Positions 32,026 to 37,974 of a stretch of 37,974 nucleotides of DNA are shown here, piece after piece. Numbering within the stretch: position 1 is the stretch's first letter; each line of letters opens with the position of its first letter. This DNA is from Bacillota bacterium (GTDB taxonomy: Bacteria > Bacillota > Clostridia > Lachnospirales > Lachnospiraceae). Both the position numbers and the translations under genes were made by a program. The stretch lies in NCBI GenBank assembly GCA_023408815.1, contig JAEYJO010000021.1, positions 1 to 37,974 of the forward strand, given 5' to 3'. The notes beneath the pieces were generated by a model. It did not search any database, had not been told where the DNA came from, and worked only from the letters and a program-made list of their open reading frames with translations.

Positions 32026-33227
32026 GCGCGGAAATTAACAACAGAGAGTTCCGGCAGCAGGTCTTGAAAGAATTGATTTCTGAACTTCACGACGGCAAGA
32101 GCGTTGATGATGTAAAAGAGAAATTCGCCGAGGTATTCGGTAACGTGTCGGCAGAGGAAATCGCTCAGGCGGAACAGGCCTTGATTGCAGACGGTCTTCC
32201 CGTTACAGAAGTGCAGCGTCTTTGCGACGTTCACGCTTCAGTGTTCAAGGGCTCCATCGAAGATATTCATCGTGCTCCTGTTTCCTCAGAGCTTCCGGGG
32301 CATCCGGCAGATACTCTTAAACGGGAAAATAGTGCTATCGAGAAAGAAATCGATGAAGTTCGTACGCAGCTTGCCCTGCTTCCCGATGCGGATGCGAAAG
32401 ACAAGGTAAAAGCGGGTTTAAAAAGACTTACCGAAATTGACCGGCATTATCTAAAAAAAGAAAATCTCTTCTTTCCTTATATGGAACAATATGGAATCAC
32501 GGCTCCTCCTAAGGTTATGTGGGGTGTAGATGATGAAATCCGCTCTCAGCTTAAGGCAGTATTAACAAAGCTTGACAGCGAAGAACTTTCTTCTCTCGCC
32601 GAGGAAATAGAAGCTTTTCTGGATAAAGCCGGAGAGATGATTTTTAAAGAAGAAAATATCATGCTCCCCATGCTGCTGGAAAACCTGACGCAGGATGAAT
32701 GGAAGACCATAGCGGATGAAAGCGGGGAGCTGGGCTATTGTCTCATCGATCATGTTCCCGTATGGACCCCTTCTGCGTCTGAATCCTCAGTACAGGATCA
32801 ACCTGCTATAGCCGGTGTGATCAACCTTCCTACCGGAGTTCTGAAGGTGGAAGAGCTGAGCCGAATGCTGGATACCCTGCCTATCGACATTACTTTTGTC
32901 GGCAAGGATGATACTGTCAGATACTTTTCCCAAGGCGCTGAAAGGGTATTCCCTCGTACAAAAGCCATTATCGGGCGGAAGGTATCCAACTGCCATCCTC
33001 CTGCAAGTGTCCATATCGTAGAGAAACTGGTGGAGGACTTTAAGGCCGGAAGGAAGGACCACGAAGATTTCTGGATCAACATGGGCGAAAAGTTCATCCT
33101 GATACGCTATTTTGCCGTAAGGGATGAGGCCGGAGAATATCTGGGTGTGCTGGAGGTAACACAGAATATCCGTCCGCTTCAGGCAATTGAAGGAGAAAAG
33201 AGATTGGTTTCAGAAGAAAATAATTAG
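32022..33227 (+). CDS. DUF438-hemerythrin-PAS protein
   Basis: The 401-residue protein has three parts. Residues 1 to about 80 are the DUF438 domain. About 90-240 form a hemerythrin-like four-helix bundle with HPADTLKREN, DRHYLKKENLFFPYME, VMWGVDDEIR and FKEENIMLPML as metal-ligand segments. About 285-390 form a PAS domain with the family mark NCHPPASVHIVEKL. Di-iron hemerythrin and PAS parts suggest sensing or handling of O2, NO or a related oxidant. Its ATG overlaps the DUF1858 stop. Control by the FNR box fits the role. Confidence 0.85.
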   Translation: MSAEINNREFRQQVLKELISELHDGKSVDDVKEKFAEVFGNVSAEEIAQAEQALIADGLPVTEVQRLCDVHASVFKGSIEDIHRAPVSSELPGHPADTLKRENSAIEKEIDEVRTQLALLPDADAKDKVKAGLKRLTEIDRHYLKKENLFFPYMEQYGITAPPKVMWGVDDEIRSQLKAVLTKLDSEELSSLAEEIEAFLDKAGEMIFKEENIMLPMLLENLTQDEWKTIADESGELGYCLIDHVPVWTPSASESSVQDQPAIAGVINLPTGVLKVEELSRMLDTLPIDITFVGKDDTVRYFSQGAERVFPRTKAIIGRKVSNCHPPASVHIVEKLVEDFKAGRKDHEDFWINMGEKFILIRYFAVRDEAGEYLGVLEVTQNIRPLQAIEGEKRLVSEENN

Positions 33228-33244
33228 TGAAGGGAGAGTTTACT

Positions 33245-33589
33245 ATGAGCATACCTTATTTAAAAAATATAGATCATGAAAAAGTACTGGACCTTTGCAC
33301 CTTGGTGGAATATTCCGAAGGGCAGGTCGTAAGCCGCACTTTGGCACAAAATTCTGCAGTGAGCATTACTTTGTTCGCCTTCGACGAGGGGGAGGAAATC
33401 AGTTCCCACTCCTCTACCGGAGATGCGATGCTGAGCGTATTGGACGGAACAGCAAAAATTACTATCGGAGGAGAAGTATATTCCTTGGATTCAGGAGAAA
33501 CCATCGTGATGCCGGCAGGAATTCCTCATGCGGTGGCAGCGGAGAAGAAATTTAAGATGCAGCTTACAGTAGTATTCCCGCAAGACTAA
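33245..33589 (+). CDS. Cupin domain protein
   Basis: The 114-residue protein is a single cupin barrel with motif 1 ISSHSSTGDAMLSVLDG and motif 2 DSGETIVMPAGIPHAVAA. The second His of the usual H-x-H is Ser here, so metal binding may be altered. The GGGAG before ATG 33245 decides the start. It follows the DUF438 gene by 17 bases. Such cupins accompany DUF438 genes in anaerobes; the function is unknown. Confidence 0.8.
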   Translation: MSIPYLKNIDHEKVLDLCTLVEYSEGQVVSRTLAQNSAVSITLFAFDEGEEISSHSSTGDAMLSVLDGTAKITIGGEVYSLDSGETIVMPAGIPHAVAAEKKFKMQLTVVFPQD

Positions 33590-33612
33590 TTTTGAAGGAA
33601 GGAGGAGTTGAT

Positions 33613-33801
33613 ATGATAGCTGAGTTAGATAGAAGCGGATGTATTTCCTGCGGATTATGCACCAGTATTTGCCCTGAAGTTTTTCGGATGGCTGACGATG
33701 GCATTGCAGAAGTATATGTAGAGGATGTTCCGGCAGAATTGGAAGCAAGTGCTGTAGAGGCGCAGGATGGATGTCCGGTTTCAGTCATTAAAGTAGAGTA
33801 A
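33613..33801 (+). CDS. Single-cluster [4Fe-4S] ferredoxin
   Basis: The 62-residue protein has the cysteine pattern CISCGLCTSICP plus a later DGCPVSVI, the ligands for one [4Fe-4S] cluster, as in short ferredoxins of thermophiles and clostridia. The longer reading from 33592 is rejected because GGAGG lies before ATG 33613. It is the last gene of the FNR-controlled operon and probably supplies electrons to its products. Confidence 0.88.
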   Translation: MIAELDRSGCISCGLCTSICPEVFRMADDGIAEVYVEDVPAELEASAVEAQDGCPVSVIKVE

Positions 33802-33835
33802 TTAGTATGAAAAGACATGGTTTTTATAAAAATGG

Positions 33836-33872
33836 CGCCGCGTATAACTGATTCGTTTACGCGGCGTCTTTA
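33836..33872 (+). terminator. Terminator of the DUF1858-DUF438-cupin-ferredoxin operon
   Basis: CGCCGCGTA (33836-33844) pairs with TACGCGGCG (33858-33866), followed by TCTTTAT. An A-run precedes it, so it may also act for leftward transcripts. Confidence 0.7.
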
Positions 33873-33941
33873 TATGGAATATAAATAATAAACCAGTTTT
33901 CTGCATTTTCATCGATACCAGAATGCATATCAGGTTGGAAA

Positions 33942-34844
33942 TCAGCTTCGTAAGATTTCCGCGTCTTTTAAAGGAATGCGGGCATTGTCGGAAACCTCCT
34001 GCTCGTTATGTGCCTTTTCCCTGTATGCCAGATATATCGGAACTGCGAAGAACAGCGAGCCGCCCACGATATTACCGATCGTTACGGGAAGCAGATTGAC
34101 TACAAACATATTGCCCCAGTTAAGCGCTGAAAGCTGTGTTTCGGTATAGCCGTACAGCTCCATAGCCTTTGCTGCATAATTTTTATTTGCCAGTGCGAGA
34201 ATACCCGCGGAAATATAATACATATTGGCAACGCAATGCTCGAAGCCGCAAATGACGAATACGAAAATAGGGAAGAAAATTGCCCAAATCTTACCTGCTA
34301 AGTCTTTCGCTCCCGCCGCCATGAATACGGCAGCGCAGACGACGATGTTGCAAAGGATTCCGGAAATGAATGCCGTAATAGGGTTAATCGTCGCTTTGGC
34401 AAGAGCCACTTTTATCACATATGCGCCCAGCGCACCGTGCGAAAATTCGAACTGGCCGCTATATGTAACGAGAAACGCCATGAGAACAGCCCCCACTAAG
34501 TTACTGACAAACACAAGCGTAAGGTTTTTAGCCATCGTGGTCCACGGATATTTCTTATCTAATATTCCAAAAACGACGAGGCAGTTGCCGGTAAACAATT
34601 CTCCGCCGATTAAGACAATAAGCATGAGGCCGATGGGGAACACCGCTCCGCCTACTGTTCTGGCAACTCCTGTGCTCTCGATTCCATACATGGAAACGCT
34701 GCTGGCCGCCGCCCCGATACTGATGAACGCACCCGCTACCGCTCCCATAAGGAGTACCTTCCAAACCGGATAAGAAACCTTATTAATACATAGCTTTATA
34801 TATTTTTGTAATATCTCCTTCGGAGTATATAAATTTTCCTGCAT
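33942..34844 (-). CDS. Formate/nitrite transporter family channel
   Basis: The 300-residue protein has six membrane helices and the FNT marks GGELFTGNCLV (omega loop) and GFEHCVANMYYI, whose His is the central histidine of FocA. FNT channels form pentamers that pass formate, nitrite or hydrosulfide. The omega loop alone does not settle which. The gene stands alone, with neither formate lyase nor nitrite reductase nearby. A LysR gene follows upstream in the same direction. Confidence 0.9.
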   Translation of the reverse strand: MQENLYTPKEILQKYIKLCINKVSYPVWKVLLMGAVAGAFISIGAAASSVSMYGIESTGVARTVGGAVFPIGLMLIVLIGGELFTGNCLVVFGILDKKYPWTTMAKNLTLVFVSNLVGAVLMAFLVTYSGQFEFSHGALGAYVIKVALAKATINPITAFISGILCNIVVCAAVFMAAGAKDLAGKIWAIFFPIFVFVICGFEHCVANMYYISAGILALANKNYAAKAMELYGYTETQLSALNWGNMFVVNLLPVTIGNIVGGSLFFAVPIYLAYREKAHNEQEVSDNARIPLKDAEILRS

Positions 34845-34980
34845 TTTGACTACCTTCCCATTTATGAACCCATTTTCAGTAACATGAGAAGTTTATCAAA
34901 TTTTTTGTCATTTGAATAATATAAAAAAGGCATGAGTATATATCATTTTATACATATGGGTATGCAATATTGATATGTCA

Positions 34981-35916
34981 CTATTGATGTTGTTTATATG
35001 CTACCTCGTCTCTGGCGCAGTATAGCCTTTCCTTAAATTTCTCATCCAGCTCACTGAATTCGTATTCATTTCTATATATAAGAACGTCCTTGTAGCTGTT
35101 ATTTGGAATCGCACATTTTCTCTGCACCAGCCCATACTGATCCAAATATACTTCAGGAAGAGGCGACACCCACATATAAGTGGTGGTGACCCTTGTCAGC
35201 AGATCGAACTGGCATCCTCTGTCATAGACATAAATGTGCTTTCCGGCCTTCGTCTGCTCCTGCGGCTCCACACTTCTTCTATCCACATAAGGAATGACCA
35301 GATCCGCATGGGACAGCTCGATATAATGGAATAAGTCCTCAGCCCTGACAGATGCCGCCGCTGCCAGAGGATGCTCCTTGGACATCAACGCCAAATACTC
35401 AAACTCCCACACGAGTTCATGACTCAGTCCGTTGCTCCTTACGAAATCCAGAAAGTAATTTTCATAAATACTCTGATAACGTATGATTCCCAGATCAAAT
35501 TTCTCATAGGCGACGTTGCTGATCGCCTGCATGGAATTGGTCTCCTGAATGGTAATCTCCATTCCCTGCCCGGTATCCAGCTGTGCTACGAATTCCGTAA
35601 AACCCTCGGCAATATAGCTCCCTCTGGGTATGGATATGCGAAACCTCTGGCTATCCGCCCTCTCCTCTAAGCCTAATGCCTCCAGTTCCCCCAAATGCTC
35701 CATAATGCTTTTCGCATGAACGAGGAAATTGCGCCCCTTCTCAGTAGGTACGATTCCCGTCTGCGTGCGCTCGAATATCTCGTACCCCAACTGTTTTTCC
35801 AACTCTTTTATCGCCTTGGAAAGGTTGGGCTGAGCCATAAAAAGGTTATGTGCCGCCTTGGTAATGGAACCGGTTCTTTCTATTTCTATAGCATAACTGA
35901 AAAATTGTGTATTCAT
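34981..35916 (-). CDS. LysR family transcriptional regulator
   Basis: The 311-residue protein has the LysR helix-turn-helix (SITKAAHNLFMAQPNLSKAI, about 16-35, then EKQLGYEIFERTQTG) and a C-terminal periplasmic-binding-like effector domain. AAGGAG lies six bases before ATG 35916. It is divergent from the SulP gene across 120 bases, the usual layout for a LysR regulator and its target. The ligand is unknown; an anion such as sulfate or bicarbonate would fit. Confidence 0.88.
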   Translation of the reverse strand: MNTQFFSYAIEIERTGSITKAAHNLFMAQPNLSKAIKELEKQLGYEIFERTQTGIVPTEKGRNFLVHAKSIMEHLGELEALGLEERADSQRFRISIPRGSYIAEGFTEFVAQLDTGQGMEITIQETNSMQAISNVAYEKFDLGIIRYQSIYENYFLDFVRSNGLSHELVWEFEYLALMSKEHPLAAAASVRAEDLFHYIELSHADLVIPYVDRRSVEPQEQTKAGKHIYVYDRGCQFDLLTRVTTTYMWVSPLPEVYLDQYGLVQRKCAIPNNSYKDVLIYRNEYEFSELDEKFKERLYCARDEVAYKQHQ

Positions 35917-35934
35917 GGAAAACTCCTTTTAATC

Positions 35935-35963
35935 TTGACCAAATATAATAAAACCACTATAAT
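35935..35963 (+). promoter_or_regulatory. Promoter of the SulP gene
   Basis: TTGACC (35935-35940) and TATAAT (35958-35963) are 17 bases apart. The leader is about 67 bases. The -35 box lies only 19 bases from the LysR start, so the LysR protein could cover both promoters. Confidence 0.7.
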
Positions 35964-36036
35964 GATTTTTCGTGAGTATAATATGACTTTCTCCATAAGC
36001 CGCATTTACCTCAACATTTTCCTTACGGAGGCTGAA

Positions 36037-37662
36037 ATGCTAATTAAAAATTACACGGAACAAATAAAAAATGAATTCAAAGGTTACAACGGAAAATTTC
36101 TCATGCAGGACTTGATGGCCGGTTTGACTGTTGCGGCCGTGGCTCTTCCTCTCGCTCTCGCTTTCGGTGTCAGCAGCGGGTCCACTGCTGCCGCCGGACT
36201 GGTAACCGCTATCGTTGCCGGTTTGGTCATAGGCGCTTTTTCCGGCGGCTTCTATCAAATATCGGGACCTACCGGGGCTATGGCCGCCATATTGATATCC
36301 ATCATTGCCAAATACGGCATACAAGGAGTCTTTATCGCCGCCTTTATTTCCGGCATCCTCCTCGTTCTCTGCGGAGTCTTTCATATAGGCAGGCTGACCA
36401 GTCTGATCCCTGCTCCCGTCATTACCGGATTCACCTCGGGAATCTCGGTGATTATCGCCCTCGGACAAATCGATAATTTCTTCGGTGTAACTTCCAAAGG
36501 TACGGGTACGGTTTCAAAACTGCTAAGCTATGGCCGTCTGGGCTTCCCCATTCATATGGAGTCCGCCCTTCTAGGGCTTCTTGTCATTCTGTTCATGATA
36601 TTCTTTCCCAGGAAATGGAATGCTGTAGTTCCTGCTTCCTTCCTTAGCATCATACTCGCTACCGTCCTGTCTATCGCACTTCACATGGATGTGGCGACAG
36701 TGGGAACTATTCCCAAGACACTTTTTCTGGAAACCCGCTTTACCCCGAGCTCCTTGAACATAGAAAATATCAAAGGTCTGTTCGGCCCCGCCGTAAGCAT
36801 TGCCATGCTGGGCATGATCGAAAGTCTTCTCTGCGGCGCAAGCGCAGGCAAAATGGCTAATTTACGCTTAAACAGCGATCAGGAGCTGGTGGCGCAGGGC
36901 ATAGGCAATATGATCATTCCCTTTTTCGGCGGCATCCCCGCCACCGCTGCAATCGCCCGAACCAGTGTCGCCTTGAAATCAGGTGCGCGCACTCGCCTTA
37001 CCGGAATCTTTCACGCGTTAGGACTTCTCGCCTTCATGCTCGTGCTCGGTCCCATCATGGCTAAGATACCTTTGCCGGCTCTCGCAGGTGTGCTTATGGT
37101 CACCGCTTTTCGCATGAATGACTGGGAAGAAATCAAATACATTATTGCACATAGATTTAAGGGCGCTTCTATGAAATATACGGTTACCATGGGAGCTACT
37201 ATCATTTTCGACCTTACTACCGCCATTATGATAGGCATTATTACTGCTTTGGTTCTCCTGGTAAACCGCCTTTCCAATATAGAAATCAATTACGAGAAAG
37301 TGGATATGAACCGTATCCACAACACCGACGCTATACTCGCCAAGAGATATGAAAATGCCATCGTGGCTTATCTTACCGGCTCTGTGCTCTTCGCCAACAC
37401 TCAGCATATCGAGGAGATGGAAAACCATGCGGAGGATTACAATACGGTCCTCCTGTCCATGAGGGGCGTGTCCTATATGGATATTTCTGGAGCCATCGCC
37501 TTTATGCACGTACTGTCCTCCCTGCAAAATCAAGGAAAGAAAATCATCCTATGCGGCGTTCCCAATAAAACCATGACCATGCTCCACCGTTCGGGTATTT
37601 ATGAAATGGTGGGCGAAGAAAACTTTTATTGGAGCGTGGAACGTGCACTTTTACATAACTAA
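36037..37662 (+). CDS. SulP family anion transporter with STAS domain
   Basis: The 541-residue protein has about 12-14 membrane helices (about 30-420) with family marks LAFGVSSGSTAAAGLVTAIV, FYQISGPTGAM and GMIESLLCG. A cytoplasmic STAS domain (about 445-540) follows, with SMRGVSYMDISG, where the conserved Ser in DIS can be a control point in this family. SulP carriers move sulfate, bicarbonate or dicarboxylates. The ATG at 36037 follows GGAGG; the open frame from 35695 runs through the LysR gene and is rejected. The divergent LysR gene is the probable regulator. Confidence 0.9.
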   Translation: MLIKNYTEQIKNEFKGYNGKFLMQDLMAGLTVAAVALPLALAFGVSSGSTAAAGLVTAIVAGLVIGAFSGGFYQISGPTGAMAAILISIIAKYGIQGVFIAAFISGILLVLCGVFHIGRLTSLIPAPVITGFTSGISVIIALGQIDNFFGVTSKGTGTVSKLLSYGRLGFPIHMESALLGLLVILFMIFFPRKWNAVVPASFLSIILATVLSIALHMDVATVGTIPKTLFLETRFTPSSLNIENIKGLFGPAVSIAMLGMIESLLCGASAGKMANLRLNSDQELVAQGIGNMIIPFFGGIPATAAIARTSVALKSGARTRLTGIFHALGLLAFMLVLGPIMAKIPLPALAGVLMVTAFRMNDWEEIKYIIAHRFKGASMKYTVTMGATIIFDLTTAIMIGIITALVLLVNRLSNIEINYEKVDMNRIHNTDAILAKRYENAIVAYLTGSVLFANTQHIEEMENHAEDYNTVLLSMRGVSYMDISGAIAFMHVLSSLQNQGKKIILCGVPNKTMTMLHRSGIYEMVGEENFYWSVERALLHN

Positions 37663-37824
37663 TTTACCACATTTTACAGCATCTATGTTAAAAAATTGAA
37701 CAAAAGTGTGCTTCGCATACTCACGCGCTGAAATACTTCTACAGCACAGCTTTTGTTCCGCGCGCGTAGCTGCGCATCCTGCCCGAAGGGCTTTTATCTT
37801 ATAGGAGATACTTTCCTATAAGAT
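37663..37824 (+). repeat. Noncoding run of nested hairpins
   Basis: No gene is seen in the last 312 bases. GAACAAAAG (37698-37706) and CTTTTGTTC (37750-37758) enclose a small hairpin GTGTGC-TTC-GCATAC. Further right, ATCTTATAGGA (37796-37806) pairs perfectly with TCCTATAAGAT (37814-37824). The composition resembles repeated intergenic elements I remember from Lachnospiraceae; the identity is not established. Confidence 0.45.
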
Positions 37825-37827
37825 GAA

Positions 37828-37851
37828 AAAGCTCCGCTTACGCGGAGCTTT
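37828..37851. terminator. GC-rich intrinsic terminator
   Basis: AAAGCTCCGC and GCGGAGCTTT form a ten-base perfect stem with loop TTAC. Short A- and T-runs flank it, so it could work in both directions. Confidence 0.6.
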
Positions 37852-37867
37852 CAGACTGTAGACAAAG

Positions 37868-37892
37868 TCCCACGCACTTGCGTGGGATTTTT
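37868..37892 (+). terminator. Intrinsic terminator with U-run
   Basis: TCCCACGCA (37868-37876) pairs with TGCGTGGGA (37879-37887) and is followed by TTTTTCT. This is the strongest plus-strand terminator after the SulP gene. Confidence 0.75.
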
Positions 37893-37896
37893 CTGT

Positions 37897-37974
37897 AAAA
37901 AGAGTCAAAAGTTTAGTGTTCATGCAGACTTTTGGGCTCTTTTTTGGTACAATGGAAGTAGCAAAATAAGGCGG
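37897..37974 (+). mobile_element. Possible left end of an insertion sequence (IS1182-like)
   Basis: AAAAGAG-TC-AAAAGT and ACTTTTGG-GCTCTTTT form an imperfect inverted repeat (37897-37945), followed by an extended -10 TGGTACAAT and a purine-rich stretch running to the window edge. I remember similar sequence just ahead of IS1182-family transposases in Lachnospiraceae, but no transposase is inside the window. Confidence 0.3.

Noticed and set aside
34845..34980. FNR box in front of the formate/nitrite channel gene
   Set aside because: Only single TTGAT or ATCAA half-sites are present; no TTGAT-N4-ATCAA pair was found.
35695..36036. Long N-terminal extension of the SulP protein
   Set aside because: The extension is the antisense of the LysR gene and passes through the promoter; GGAGG before ATG 36037 marks the start.

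Overview
The window looks like chromosomal DNA of an anaerobic Gram-positive Clostridia bacterium, most likely a Lachnospiraceae member. The reasons are strong AGGAGG-type ribosome binding sites, a tRNA gene without an encoded CCA, a CvpA/DUF5711 pair, PadR and EFR1-type redox genes, and a pfkA-dnaX-ybaB-recR housekeeping block. No CRISPR array, phage or plasmid gene was seen. The right edge may be the start of an insertion sequence.

Layout. 1-347: a leftward promoter and structured leader, probably for an rRNA operon outside the window. 348-2825: three leftward membrane or envelope genes (CvpA, DUF5711, an unknown single-span protein). 2956-5813: an accessory stretch with a decayed XRE regulator plus DUF6773-like membrane gene (frame breaks), an alpha/beta hydrolase, a toroid-fold-like protein and a gene remnant. 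5901-10606: leftward operon pfkA-dnaX-ybaB-recR-galM. 10769-10856: tRNA-Ser(CGA). 11006-11869: TetR regulator and small membrane protein.

11960-24608 is a metal/siderophore-type uptake island. A leftward operon encodes an ECF transporter (MptD-like S component, EcfT, double EcfA) followed by two exporter-fold ABC half-transporters. It sits beside two AraC regulators, one of them PchR-like, and a divergent FecBCDE-type importer. A 16-bp palindrome GTTAG-N6-CTAAC occurs in the control regions of the ECF operon, the PchR-like gene and the fec operon, so the three units are probably co-regulated.

24619-25554: a ykkC-family (guanidine-I-like) riboswitch with an overlapping terminator in front of a GAP/LysE-like membrane protein, a candidate guanidinium exporter. 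25641-28931: an EFR1 flavodoxin-ferredoxin, then a DUF1538 membrane protein with an internal duplication and two PII-like proteins, a candidate PII-controlled transporter. 28957-30817: leftward operon of a membrane FeS protein, PadR and flavodoxin, whose promoter is covered by a 27-bp palindrome. 30951-33801: an FNR-like four-cysteine regulator followed by a DUF1858-DUF438/hemerythrin/PAS-cupin-ferredoxin operon carrying a near-perfect FNR box centred at about -41.5. 33942-37662: a formate/nitrite-family channel, a LysR regulator and a divergent SulP transporter. 37663-37974: a noncoding run of hairpins and terminators.

All functions are read from sequence motifs and remembered family features; no database search was possible.
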